Part shown: piece after piece, positions 26,365-34,485 of the stretch
Layout of the letters: every line of letters begins with the position of its first letter
Numbering within the stretch: the stretch's first letter is position 1
Source: Limosilactobacillus sp.
GTDB lineage: Bacteria > Bacillota > Bacilli > Lactobacillales > Lactobacillaceae
Reading direction: 5' to 3'
DNA length: 64,000 bases
Assembly (NCBI RefSeq): GCF_022482365.1
Contig: NZ_JAKVPE010000001.1
Location: forward strand, 310,001-374,000
Made by a program: the position numbers and the translations under genes
Notes under the pieces: generated by a model
What the model saw: the letters and a program-made list of their open reading frames with translations, nothing else
Told to the model about the DNA's origin: nothing
The model's database searches: none

Positions 26365-27075
26365 GTGAAAAATGAACGACAGCAAAATAATTTCCGCTTT
26401 GCCCTCCAGACCTCGAGCCCGGTGTTCTTTGGCTACGTGATCCTGGGAATTGGCTACGGACTATACATGCACAATCTCGGTTTCTCGTTTTGGTATCCGA
26501 CCCTGATGGCGCTGACCATCTATGGGGGCTCGGTCGAGTTTGTGATTGCTAACCTTCTGCTGCAGCATTTTAACCCGCTCAATGTCTTCCTGATCACTGC
26601 CGTGGTGGGCTTTCGCCAGTTCTTCTACGGGATTTCGATGCTGACGAAGTATCCGCACCGGGGTTGGCGGAAGTGGTTTTTGCTCTTCGGGCTGACGGAC
26701 GAGACCTTCGTCATCAACTACAACCTGTCCCACGTGCCGGACAACTGTGATCTGCGCACGGTCCAGCTCTGGATTACGGCCCTCGACTACTTCTACTGGG
26801 TGTTGGGCGCCTTTTTAGGGGGCTTTCTGGGCAGTGCGATGAACATCCAGATCAAAGGGCTGGACTTCGTGATGACAGCCCTTTTCATCGTCCTGGCCCT
26901 TGAACAGTTCCTCAAGGAAGAGAGCCACGTCAGCTCGATCAGCGGGCTCGTGATCACCGTTGCCTGCCTGCTGCTCTTTGGCAAGACCTACTTCCTGATT
27001 GCAACCCTATTGATTTTGGTCGGCGAATACTATTACTTTTACCGCCGACGCGTTCGGGGAGGTGAGGGCCAATGA
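26365..27075 (+). CDS. azlC: AzlC-family branched-chain amino acid exporter subunit
   Basis: A 236-residue multispanning protein of the AzlC/LIV-E family (large subunit of a branched-chain amino acid exporter): FFGYVILGIGYG, MALTIYGGSVEFVIA, FRQFFYGISM and TDETFVI are family blocks, with about six hydrophobic segments. The start is GTG 26365. The stop overlaps the azlD ATG by 4 bp, so the two are coupled. Likely exports valine, leucine or isoleucine, or a related compound; direction and substrate are inferred from the family. Confidence 0.9.
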   Translation: MKNERQQNNFRFALQTSSPVFFGYVILGIGYGLYMHNLGFSFWYPTLMALTIYGGSVEFVIANLLLQHFNPLNVFLITAVVGFRQFFYGISMLTKYPHRGWRKWFLLFGLTDETFVINYNLSHVPDNCDLRTVQLWITALDYFYWVLGAFLGGFLGSAMNIQIKGLDFVMTALFIVLALEQFLKEESHVSSISGLVITVACLLLFGKTYFLIATLLILVGEYYYFYRRRVRGGEGQ

Positions 27076-27410
27076 TGTTTTGGCAACGAGTGGTGACGAT
27101 TGGCATCGCGGCGGTCACCAATTTTTTGACCCGCTACTTGCCGTTTCGCCTTTTTACCTCCAGCAAGGACGAGGAGGACGAACTCTCACCCTTCATCAAG
27201 GGGCTCGGGGAGTTCCTACCGGCGGCAATCATGAGCATGCTGGTCGTCTACTGCTACCGCAACATTAATCTGTTGGGCGGCAATCATGGCCTGCCGGATC
27301 TAATCGCCGGTTTGATCACCGTCCTGGTGCATCTCTGGCGGCGAAGCATGTTTCTCTCACTGATCGTCGGGACGGTTTCCTACATTCTGCTAATTAACTT
27401 TGTTTTCTAA
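27072..27410 (+). CDS. azlD: AzlD-family transporter subunit
   Basis: A 112-residue AzlD-like membrane protein and partner of AzlC. It has TRYLPFRLFTS after an initial helix (AAVTNFLTRYLPF), then FLPAAIMSMLVVYC and DLIAGLITVLVHLW. About four membrane segments. The start ATGATG overlaps the azlC stop (27073-27075). Both are single-copy here, ended by a bidirectional terminator. Confidence 0.9.
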   Translation: MMFWQRVVTIGIAAVTNFLTRYLPFRLFTSSKDEEDELSPFIKGLGEFLPAAIMSMLVVYCYRNINLLGGNHGLPDLIAGLITVLVHLWRRSMFLSLIVGTVSYILLINFVF

Positions 27411-27412
27411 GC

Positions 27413-27456
27413 AAAAAAGCGTCGGTCGCAAATTAATGCGAGCGGCGCTTTTTAGT
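27413..27456. terminator. Bidirectional terminator, azlD / LysR gene
   Basis: AAAAAAGC...TCGCA (27413-27430) and TGCGA...GCGCTTTTT (27437-27453) form an interrupted stem; it serves the two convergent genes. Confidence 0.75.
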
Positions 27457-28330
27457 TGCTGTGATCGGCGACGAACTGCAGGAAGGCTTCGGCAGCCGGC
27501 GAAAGGGTACGATTCTTCTTCCATACCAGGACGTGGCCGGTCGAAGTCGCAGGACTGAAGGGGACGAAGGCTAGCGAGGGATCGTGGTAGAGGTTAAGAA
27601 TCCCGCCGATGGCCAGGCCATAGTATTGGCCGGAGCGGATTAGCTCCATGGCGTTGTTCGGCAGGTTGTTGCTGACCTTGGCGTTGAGCTTGCGGAGGTC
27701 TAGTTTGAGAATATCGCTGACCTGGTCCCTGACGATGTTGCGGTGGGGGATGATCAACGGCAGCTTGGAAAGGTCGTCCTTGGTGAAGGACTTGCGCTGG
27801 GCCAGCGGATCATCGGCGCGGAGGATAATTCCCCATTGCTCGTGGACGGGAAGAACCAAATAATTGTATTTGGCGGCCTCAACCGGTTCGATCAGGCAGG
27901 CTAGCTCGGTTTCGGCCTCGTCGATCTGGCGGCGGAGGACGTCGCCGTCACCATCGAAAAGGTTGAAGAAAACGTCGGGATGCTGGTGCTGAAACTGATT
28001 GACGAGTTGCATCAAAAACGCTGAGGCACTAGAAACGACGCAGCCGAGGCTGACGGTCCCGGTGAGGGCATCCCCTTTTTGGTGCAGTTCCTCTTCGGTC
28101 TGGTCGAGGAGCTGGAGGATGGTTGTTGCCCGCCGCTGAAAAAGCACGCCGGCACGGGTTAGTTGCATCCGCCGCTGGTTGCGGTCGAAGAGGGTGGCAT
28201 TCAGCTCGTGCTCTAGGTCCATGATCTGGCGGGAGAGGGTTGGCTGGGTGACGTGCAGCTGTTTGGCGGCCTTTGTGATATTATTAGTTTGAGCAACGGT
28301 TAAAAAGTATTTCAAAACGCGGGTATCCAC
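27452..28330 (-). CDS. LysR-family transcriptional regulator
   Basis: A 292-residue LysR regulator. The N-terminal winged HTH is NNITKAAKQLHVTQPTLSRQ, followed by the linker helix and a two-lobe effector-binding domain (SLGCVVSSASAFL, IILRADDPLA, AMELIRSGQYYGLAIGG). It is divergent from the flavodoxin-like gene across a 57-bp gap and probably controls it and/or itself. The inducer is unknown; the companion genes point to redox or aromatic stress. Confidence 0.93.
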   Translation of the reverse strand: MDTRVLKYFLTVAQTNNITKAAKQLHVTQPTLSRQIMDLEHELNATLFDRNQRRMQLTRAGVLFQRRATTILQLLDQTEEELHQKGDALTGTVSLGCVVSSASAFLMQLVNQFQHQHPDVFFNLFDGDGDVLRRQIDEAETELACLIEPVEAAKYNYLVLPVHEQWGIILRADDPLAQRKSFTKDDLSKLPLIIPHRNIVRDQVSDILKLDLRKLNAKVSNNLPNNAMELIRSGQYYGLAIGGILNLYHDPSLAFVPFSPATSTGHVLVWKKNRTLSPAAEAFLQFVADHSN

Positions 28331-28387
28331 AAATGTACCTCCTAAATTAGGTTAATAAATTAATTATAGCGCAAAGGGGACCTTCAC

Positions 28388-28864
28388 ATGGCAAAACAAG
28401 CACTGATTCTGTATTATTCCCAATTTGACACTACGGCCAAGGTGGCCAGCCAGATCCATCGGCTGACTGGGGCCGACATTCTGCGGGTCCGAGTGGCACC
28501 TGGGACCTTTCCGGACGACATGAATGCCACCGACAAGGTTTACCGCCAGCAGCGGGCCAGTGGCGACCTGCCAACGCTGGCCACCAAGCTCCCGGACCTC
28601 AGCTACTACGACACGATCCTCGTCGGGGGCCCGGTTTGGGATGGCCAAATCTCGTCGCCGGTCATGCGGCTGCTGGGGATGCTCCAGGGCTACCATGGCA
28701 CGGTGGCACCCTTTAGCACCGGTTGGAGCGATACCGGCAACTACCAGCAGGACTTTGTTGCCCACGCTGGCAAGCTGCGGGTCGGGCCCGGCTACCATGT
28801 CCTGACCCACGCCAACCCGCGCTTTGATCCTGCGAGCCTAGCATCCTGGCTTCGTAAACTATAA
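28388..28864 (+). CDS. Flavodoxin-like protein
   Basis: A 158-residue flavodoxin/NADPH-quinone-reductase-type protein. The FMN phosphate loop region is LILYYSQFDTTAKVASQI, and DTILVGGPVWDGQISSP and TGWSDTGNY match FMN-binding loops of flavodoxin-4-like proteins. It may carry electrons or reduce quinones. Its start faces the LysR gene. No ferredoxin-NADP reductase is adjacent. Confidence 0.85.
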   Translation: MAKQALILYYSQFDTTAKVASQIHRLTGADILRVRVAPGTFPDDMNATDKVYRQQRASGDLPTLATKLPDLSYYDTILVGGPVWDGQISSPVMRLLGMLQGYHGTVAPFSTGWSDTGNYQQDFVAHAGKLRVGPGYHVLTHANPRFDPASLASWLRKL

Positions 28865-28901
28865 TTCATATTTTGAATAGATGCATACTTGCAATAAGCA
28901 T

Positions 28902-28930
28902 TTCACATTATGTGACTTTTCTTTTATAGT
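28902..28930 (+). promoter_or_regulatory. Promoter of cupin gene
   Basis: TTCACA (28902-28907), 17 bp, TATAGT (28925-28930), about 31 bp before the cupin ATG. The -35 differs from consensus by one base. Confidence 0.65.
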
Positions 28931-28961
28931 ATAGACAACAAAACAAAAGGGGATAATCATA

Positions 28962-29378
28962 ATGGCAAAAAACGAACAAGAAGTTAAAAACGACATGTTT
29001 GGTTTCGGCGAAAAGAATGTCGCCTTCGCCAAGTACTTCATCGGCACCAGCTACCTGAACGGCCTGGTTGCCCCAGACGACAACATCGACGTCAACATTT
29101 CCAACGTCAACTTTGAACCCGGCTGCCGCAACGACTGGCACATTCACCACAACGGCTTTCAGATTCTCCTGGTAACCGCCGGCGAAGGCTGGTACCAAGA
29201 AGAAGGTAAGCCGGCACGGCTCCTTAAGCCTGGTGACGTTCAAGTAATCCACGAAGGCGTTAAGCACTGGCATGGTGCCACCAAGGACTCCTGGTTCTCC
29301 CACATCGCCATCACCAAGGGAACCAGCGAATGGCTGGAAAAGGTTGACGACGCTTACTACGACAAGCTGAGCAAGTAA
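28962..29378 (+). CDS. Cupin-domain protein
   Basis: A 138-residue single cupin. Metal ligands are seen in cupin motif 1, NDWHIHHNGFQILLVTAGEGW (His-His, Gln in place of Glu is possible), and in motif 2, PGDVQVIHEGVKHWHG (His). No dedicated catalytic domain. It has its own promoter and is followed 26 bp later by the CMD gene. Such cupin plus CMD pairs are often found together in bacterial genomes, and the pair may act on a small aromatic or quinone-type metabolite; this is inference. Confidence 0.88.
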   Translation: MAKNEQEVKNDMFGFGEKNVAFAKYFIGTSYLNGLVAPDDNIDVNISNVNFEPGCRNDWHIHHNGFQILLVTAGEGWYQEEGKPARLLKPGDVQVIHEGVKHWHGATKDSWFSHIAITKGTSEWLEKVDDAYYDKLSK

Positions 29379-29404
29379 TTAAGATTGAAGGGAGCTTGAT
29401 TCAA

Positions 29405-29725
29405 ATGGCAAAGAAACAAACTGCAGGTCGCGACCAACTCGGTGATTTTGCCCCGAAGTTCGCGGAATTAAACGATGACGTCCTTTTTGGCCAGGTGTGG
29501 TCACGGGAGAAGGAGCTCAGTCCACGTGATCGGAGCTTCCTGACCGTCACCGCCCTGATCACTAAGGGAGCCTTTGAACAGCTGCCTTACCACATGCAGA
29601 CGGCGAAGAAGAACGGGATCACCAAGCAAGAGATTGCCGAAATGATTACCCAGTTGGCGTTCTACGTTGGCTGGCCGAATGCCTGGAGTGCTTTCGCCGT
29701 TGCCAAAAAGGTTTGGGACGACTAA
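29405..29725 (+). CDS. Carboxymuconolactone-decarboxylase-family protein
   Basis: A 106-residue CMD-fold protein. The start is ATG 29405 (RBS AAGGGAG at 29388), not the in-frame TTG 29396. It has SPRDRSFLTVTALITKGA, LPYHMQTAKKNGITKQEI and the aromatic C-terminus YVGWPNAWSAF, as in gamma-carboxymuconolactone decarboxylases. The CxxC pair of AhpD-like peroxidases is absent, so peroxidase activity is unlikely. It follows the cupin gene in the same transcript. Confidence 0.88.
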   Translation: MAKKQTAGRDQLGDFAPKFAELNDDVLFGQVWSREKELSPRDRSFLTVTALITKGAFEQLPYHMQTAKKNGITKQEIAEMITQLAFYVGWPNAWSAFAVAKKVWDD

Positions 29726-29730
29726 TCAAA

Positions 29731-29775
29731 ATGCTCGCGGATGTTGTTATAGCAACGTTTACGGGCATTTTTGTT
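29731..29775 (+). terminator. Terminator after CMD gene
   Basis: ATGCTCG...GTTG and CAAC...GGGCAT form a long imperfect hairpin with a T run. The remaining 29776-29950 holds no gene; it has two copies of GGGCATA 11 bp apart but no att-like pair. Confidence 0.6.
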
Positions 29776-29951
29776 TTTAAATATGTTTGTCGAATTTTAT
29801 GACATGAGTGTGATACTTTATAACGAAACAACGTCAGATAACGACTTTTAATAACATTTGCGGGCATAGTGTGGGCATATAAAAATCCTGTGGGATAGTA
29901 TAAATTGAGCAGACCCGAAAGAGGACGCTCTTTTTGCTTGCAGCAAAAGAA

Positions 29952-29982
29952 AACCCCGGCCAAAATCAGGTCGGGGTTCTTT
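29952..29982 (-). terminator. Terminator of surface-protein gene
   Basis: AACCCCG (29952-29958) and CGGGGTT (29972-29978); read on the minus strand it is followed by a T-rich tract, 11 bp past the stop. Confidence 0.75.
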
Positions 29983-29988
29983 TAGTGT

Positions 29989-32694
29989 TTAGTTACCAAG
30001 CCAATGGCCATTATTGTCGAAACTGTAGGTGCGTCCGTTGATCTGCACGCTGCCAGTCTCCATTTTACCGTTGGCATCGAAGTAGTACCATTGACCGTTG
30101 ATGTACTGCCAGCCAGTGTCGGCCCAGGTATTAGTCGGATCGAAGTAGTACCAGTCGCCGGCCATAGTTTGGAACCAACCCTTTGCTGCCCAAGCATTGT
30201 TGTTGTCGAAGTAATACCAGCGATTGTTAATCTTCTGCCAACCGGTATCGGCCCAAGCATTCGTCGGGTCGAAGTAATACCAATTGCCAGCTCCAGATTG
30301 GAACCAGCCGGTGTCAGCCCAGGCATTTACAGGATCGAAGTAATACCAGCGGTTATTGATCTTTTGCCAGCCCCGCAGTGCCCAAGCATTATTGTTGTCG
30401 AAATAGTACCAATGGTTGTTAATCTTTTGCCAACCGGTATCGGCCCAGGCGTTCGTTGGGTCAAAGTAGTACCAGTTACCGGCTCCGGACTGGAACCAAC
30501 CGGTGTCAGCCCAAGCATTGGTCGGATCGAAGTAATACCAGCGGTTGTTAATCTTTTGCCAGCTGGTCAGCGCCCAAGCATTGCTGTTATCAAAGTAGTA
30601 CCAACGGCCATTAATCTTCTGCCAGTTGGTAGCTGCCTGGGCTGTCTCCGGTTCAAAGTAATACCAGTTGCCAGCCCCGGACTTATACCAGCCGGTTTGT
30701 GCTGTGCCGTTATTAAAGTAGTACCAATGACCATTGATCTTCTGCCAGCCGGTGGTCGTACCGCCTGTGGTAGGGATGGATGGCTGGGTTGGCTGGCCAG
30801 TCAATCTGTCATATTCAGCTTGTGCATTCTTTAGATTTTCTTGTGCCTGCTCAAGCGTTGCATTTGCTGTAGAAAGTGCAGCGTTTGCTTCATCTAATAC
30901 TCTCTGGCCGGCTGATTGCTTTTCTTGGCTTATCTTCAAATCCTTTTGTAATTGAACGATTTGGGTATTAACGTTAGCCAAATCAGCTTGCTCTTGTCTT
31001 AGTTGGCTCTCAAGTTGAGACAAGTTTGCTTGTGCTTTTTGATCAGCATCAACTTTAGCTTGTGCCTCTTTAAGCTCATTTTGTGCTTGGGTAAGCTTAG
31101 CTTGTGCTTGGTCTAATGCACTATTAGCATCATTGAGCTTAGCTTGTGCGGCTTGGTTAGTCTGCGACTTTTCAGCAACAGCCTGTTTAGCAGCATTGAT
31201 CTCAGCTTGATGGTCGTTGACTGAAGGAATAGCAATTTGTTCCCGATTTTCCGGTTGGTTAAACTTGGTGTTAGGGTCCAAGAGTCCTACTCCGACATAC
31301 CCGGAACCTAATGTCTTGACATAAGAGCTGTCCGGGTCACCTTCAGAGTTAAAGTGGAAACCACCTTCGTAAAGGTTCTTCTGGCCGTACCAGTTAGTGA
31401 CCTTGCCAGTGTTGGTGTAAGTGTAATCGACACCTAAGTAGATAGAACCAGCATCAATGAAGTAAGTAGAATCAGTTGGGTTAGCATAATCGGCTGGATA
31501 ACGAGTACCTAAGATGTCAGTTGTATGGCCGCATCCCTGATCACAGTCATTGAAGAGCAGATCGAGCAATGCATTGTAGATTCCTCGTTGGAGGTCGTTA
31601 CGAGTTAGGCTGTCATAATGAGAAGTCCAGACACCGGTGCTGTCATCATAGGTTGCGTTGGCAAAAGATAAGTCGCCAGCCCAGGATTCCCCAACATAGG
31701 TACCCCAGTCATTCCCAACGTCAGTTAAGCCAGCGTTGTCATGGGCTTGGATCCAAGGATTCCATTGGTCATTTTGATAGCGATCGGCAACGTCCTCGGC
31801 AATTTTGATGGAACCTTGGCTAATCTTATACAACGGTGTACCAATTTGGGCACGGAGCGGGTTAATTAACTGTGCCGTATATTGGGTTGCATAAACAACA
31901 TCATCATGAGATAAAGTACCATTAGCATTCATATGAACCGGAATAGCCTTAGCTGCTTCATCTTCTTGATACTGATTAAGCTTCAAGCTGGCCGCACAAG
32001 CTTTAACTAGAGCATCCCAGTCAAGGCCTTGAGTGTCTTTGCCGATGGTGAAGGTATTACCTCTTGCATTCCTCATTTGAGTGATAAAATCAGACGTAGC
32101 ATTAATCGTGTTAACCACGCCAAAGCTCTTTTCAAGATTACTTAAATTGTTTTGAGCATCTTGGAGAGCTTGACTAGCCGTGTTAGCTGCTGATTGTGCC
32201 TGACTTTGAACTGAAGCAGCACTATTAACATCGTTTTGAGCGGGAGCTTCAACAGCTTTTGCGCTAGACAAGGCAGCTTGGTCTTGGGCTAAATTGTTAA
32301 TAGCAGACTTGGCCTGATCAATAGCCGTTGAATCGGCAGGAATTTGTTGGTTGAGCTGGGTCTGTTTAGCGGTGGCACTAGCTAGTGCGGAACTTTGACT
32401 GGCAACCGTGTTGTTAAGATCATTTTGAGTACTCTGTGCTGCTGCTTGGCTAGTTGCTGCCTGGTTGACAGCGTCACTAGCTTTTTGAACAGCAGCGCTG
32501 GCACTACTTACAGCAGTTTGTGCTGAAGTAACGGCCGCGTTGTCAGTTGCAGCAACCCGCATTTGAGCAACAGGCTGAGTATCAGCGTGAACGGCAGGCT
32601 GGGATACAGCTGCGAATCCAGCAAGAGCTGCAACGGCAATCAACGATGAAACCCATAATTTTCCAGATTTGTACAATTTAATATGTTCTTTCAT
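29989..32694 (-). CDS. Large secreted surface protein: KxYKxGKxW signal, SEC10/PgrA-like domain, coiled coils, glucan-binding-type repeats
   Basis: A 901-residue secreted protein. Residues 6-14 read KLYKSGKLW, the KxYKxGKxW signal that often routes through accessory Sec or standard Sec with a long signal peptide (cleavage about residue 36, after AVHA). A long Ala/Gln-rich coiled coil follows (about 40-190), then a SEC10/PgrA-type domain (about 200-490: GLDWDALVKACAASLKLNQY, SHYDSLTRND), then another coiled coil (about 505-630). Residues 649-901 are 12 repeats of about 21 residues with the WYYF core. No LPxTG motif: attachment is likely through these repeats. An upstream ATG is in frame, but GGAAGGAAG supports 32694. 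Confidence 0.93.
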   Translation of the reverse strand: MKEHIKLYKSGKLWVSSLIAVAALAGFAAVSQPAVHADTQPVAQMRVAATDNAAVTSAQTAVSSASAAVQKASDAVNQAATSQAAAQSTQNDLNNTVASQSSALASATAKQTQLNQQIPADSTAIDQAKSAINNLAQDQAALSSAKAVEAPAQNDVNSAASVQSQAQSAANTASQALQDAQNNLSNLEKSFGVVNTINATSDFITQMRNARGNTFTIGKDTQGLDWDALVKACAASLKLNQYQEDEAAKAIPVHMNANGTLSHDDVVYATQYTAQLINPLRAQIGTPLYKISQGSIKIAEDVADRYQNDQWNPWIQAHDNAGLTDVGNDWGTYVGESWAGDLSFANATYDDSTGVWTSHYDSLTRNDLQRGIYNALLDLLFNDCDQGCGHTTDILGTRYPADYANPTDSTYFIDAGSIYLGVDYTYTNTGKVTNWYGQKNLYEGGFHFNSEGDPDSSYVKTLGSGYVGVGLLDPNTKFNQPENREQIAIPSVNDHQAEINAAKQAVAEKSQTNQAAQAKLNDANSALDQAQAKLTQAQNELKEAQAKVDADQKAQANLSQLESQLRQEQADLANVNTQIVQLQKDLKISQEKQSAGQRVLDEANAALSTANATLEQAQENLKNAQAEYDRLTGQPTQPSIPTTGGTTTGWQKINGHWYYFNNGTAQTGWYKSGAGNWYYFEPETAQAATNWQKINGRWYYFDNSNAWALTSWQKINNRWYYFDPTNAWADTGWFQSGAGNWYYFDPTNAWADTGWQKINNHWYYFDNNNAWALRGWQKINNRWYYFDPVNAWADTGWFQSGAGNWYYFDPTNAWADTGWQKINNRWYYFDNNNAWAAKGWFQTMAGDWYYFDPTNTWADTGWQYINGQWYYFDANGKMETGSVQINGRTYSFDNNGHWLGN
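29992..30750 (-). repeat. Twelve tandem glucan/cell-wall-binding repeats
   Basis: DNA encoding 12 units of 19-22 residues with WYYF cores, alternating GWQKINNRWYYFD and GWFQSGAGNWYYFD types. The last is degenerate (GSVQINGRTYSFD). Such repeats are known from glucansucrases and choline-binding proteins, where they bind glucan or teichoic-acid choline. High similarity between units makes copy-number change likely. Confidence 0.9.
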
Positions 32695-32905
32695 GAAAAT
32701 ACTTCCTTCCCAATACAAACACACAAATACCGTGTACATTTTTATTTTAGTTCTTTACGAGTACTTCGGAATGCATTAAATATAATTTTTACGTATGTGG
32801 AATATTATGTCACTTCATTGAAAATAAGCCTTTGAAGTTTTCGTTCGTTCTTTTTGGTCCCAACCATGCTAAAATTAGAGAATAATTTTTAAGAGTGGGG
32901 GAACG

Positions 32906-33334
32906 ATGATGAATGACGATCTTAAGCTAGTTGGTGGGCACCTGTCGCTTGACCAGTTGAACGCAATCTTTACAACCATTCCGCAAGAGTTTGATGTCCT
33001 TGACGAAAACGATGTGGTTGTCTGGTCTTCAATGAACAAGGACCGAATCTTCCCACGGACCGAGAAGGATGTTGGCAAGACGGTCTTTGAGGTTCACCCG
33101 GGTCATTCGCAAGAACGGGTCAAGGCCGTCCTGAATCAGATGCATGATGGCAAGCGCGGTCACCTGTCCTTAATCATCACTAAGGATAATCAGCCCATCA
33201 ATATTTCGTTCTACAGTTTGCACGACGATTCCGGGCACTATATTGGCTGCGTTGAGGTGACCCAACCGATTAAGGACTACCAGGTGAAAGGAAGTAAGTG
33301 GCGCAACATTCTCAACATTTTGAAGAAAAAATAG
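32906..33334 (+). CDS. PAS-domain sensor-like protein
   Basis: A 142-residue protein with one PAS-like domain: FTTIPQEFDVLDENDVVVWSSMNKDRIFPRT is the typical PAS beginning, then GKTVFEVHPGHSQERVKAVLNQM and SFYSLHDDSGHYIGCVEV. This fits the haem- or flavin-free PAS_10/DUF438-type single-domain proteins that sense small ligands or redox. No output domain is fused. The start is ATG 32906 or 32909. The upstream gap (32695-32905) has no ORF or clear element besides possible promoters. Confidence 0.8.
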   Translation: MMNDDLKLVGGHLSLDQLNAIFTTIPQEFDVLDENDVVVWSSMNKDRIFPRTEKDVGKTVFEVHPGHSQERVKAVLNQMHDGKRGHLSLIITKDNQPINISFYSLHDDSGHYIGCVEVTQPIKDYQVKGSKWRNILNILKKK

Positions 33335-33357
33335 AATTGAACGACACGATTTAAAAT

Positions 33358-33393
33358 AGACTCCCGGCCAGTGATCAGTCGGGAGTCTATTAG
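33358..33393 (+). terminator. Terminator after PAS-protein gene
   Basis: AGACTCCCG (33358-33366) pairs with CGGGAGTCT (33380-33388). Confidence 0.7.
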
Positions 33394-33470
33394 TTTAGAA
33401 GATTGTAAGAATAATCAAGATGCTTTATGCTGATTTCATAAACGACTTTAGAAAAGGGTGAGATAACAAA

Positions 33471-34403
33471 TTGGCCACAATTTATGATGTCGCGAAGGCG
33501 GTCGGCTGTGCCCCCTCGACCGTCTCCAAATACCTGACCAAGAATGGTTATGTGAGTGCCCAGCTCGGTGAGCGGATCGCAAAGGCAATGCAGGAGTTGG
33601 ATTACCATTACAACGGCATGGCCGTCAACCTGAGCAAGAACATTAATGACCGGATTGGCGTGCTGGTGCCGCTTCTCGATCACCCGTACTTTCAGGAGTT
33701 GACCAGCGCCATCAGCATTGCCGCCGCCAAGCAGGGCAAAGAGGTTGTTCTCATGCCGACGAACTACCAGACTGCACGTGAACAGCGTTTCTTAGACGAG
33801 CTTGAGCACCGTCTGGTTGGCTCGCTGATCGTTACATCACACCAGTTGCCCTACCAGAAAATCTCACAATATCAACGATTCGGCAGTCTGGTGTTCTGCG
33901 AAGATCTTGCCGATGATGATCTGAAGACGGTTCGCACCAATCGCCTGGCCGTTTTCAAACAACTATTTGAACGCCTAAAAAAAGAGGGCGACCGTAAAAT
34001 TGGCTTTTTGATGATTCGTCCAGCCGACCAGAGCCGCAGTACGCGAGAAGCCTTCCAGGCGTACCGAGCCGTTTTCGGTCGCCAACCAAATTCTGATTAT
34101 GTCCGCTATTCCTGTCGAACGCTTGCCGACGGACGACGGAGGATGCATGAACTTTTGCCGGTTAACCTAGATGCCGTCCTCACTGAAGGTGATGCGACTG
34201 CGGCCGGTGCCTTTCAGGAGCTGCGCCGGGCTGGCCAGCAAACAGTGGTGATTGGCCAGGGTAACCAGCTGCCCAGCCAGCTCTTAGGGTTCACCTCAAT
34301 TGATCAGTGCTTTCGTCAGATGGGCCAGGCAGCCGTTGATTTGGCGCTCCATAAGCAGGATCAGATAAGCCGAGAAATAAAGTTTAAAATTATTTGGCGT
34401 TAG
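33471..34403 (+). CDS. LacI-family transcriptional regulator
   Basis: A 310-residue LacI repressor. The HTH is TIYDVAKAVGCAPSTVSKYL, the hinge AVNLSKN, and a periplasmic-binding-protein-like domain follows (RIGVLVPLLDHPYFQEL...). TTG 33471 is the start, 12 bp after AAAAGGGTGA. It lies directly upstream of gldA; a perfect palindrome with central CG, typical of LacI operators, overlaps the gldA promoter (34413-34426). The effector is probably a polyol or its derivative. Confidence 0.92.
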   Translation: MATIYDVAKAVGCAPSTVSKYLTKNGYVSAQLGERIAKAMQELDYHYNGMAVNLSKNINDRIGVLVPLLDHPYFQELTSAISIAAAKQGKEVVLMPTNYQTAREQRFLDELEHRLVGSLIVTSHQLPYQKISQYQRFGSLVFCEDLADDDLKTVRTNRLAVFKQLFERLKKEGDRKIGFLMIRPADQSRSTREAFQAYRAVFGRQPNSDYVRYSCRTLADGRRRMHELLPVNLDAVLTEGDATAAGAFQELRRAGQQTVVIGQGNQLPSQLLGFTSIDQCFRQMGQAAVDLALHKQDQISREIKFKIIWR

Positions 34404-34406
34404 GTC

Positions 34407-34437
34407 TTGACAGGAAACCGGTTTCCGAACCGATAAT
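34407..34437 (+). promoter_or_regulatory. Promoter of gldA
   Basis: Perfect TTGACA (34407-34412) and GATAAT (34432-34437) with a 19-bp spacer. The operator palindrome lies directly in the spacer. Confidence 0.6.
34413..34426. promoter_or_regulatory. LacI-type operator GGAAACCGGTTTCC
   Basis: A perfect 14-bp palindrome with central CCGG, placed immediately after the -35 box of gldA. It fits the LacI regulator encoded upstream. Confidence 0.75.
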
Positions 34438-34449
34438 TTAACCGTAATC

Positions 34450-34464
34450 AAGAAGGCGCTTTCA
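34450..34464 (+). promoter_or_regulatory. cre-like site before gldA
   Basis: AAGAAGGCGCTTTCA matches the catabolite-response consensus WTGNAARCGNWWWCA at all but two positions; it lies between the promoter and the gldA RBS, a place where CcpA would block elongation. Confidence 0.45.
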
Positions 34465-34485
34465 ACACCATAGGAGGCTTTTATT

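Noticed and set aside
29405-29725. AhpD-type peroxidase activity for the CMD-fold protein
   Set aside because: The CxxC motif needed for AhpD catalysis is absent (LPYHMQTA instead).
29840-29900. Repeated GGGCATA and a short A/T tract that could be an attachment site
   Set aside because: No integrase, tRNA or matching att copy is present in the window.
30004-30834. Plus-strand frame over the surface-protein repeats
   Set aside because: It is an artefact of repetitive DNA; the minus strand gives WYYF repeats, signal peptide and RBS.
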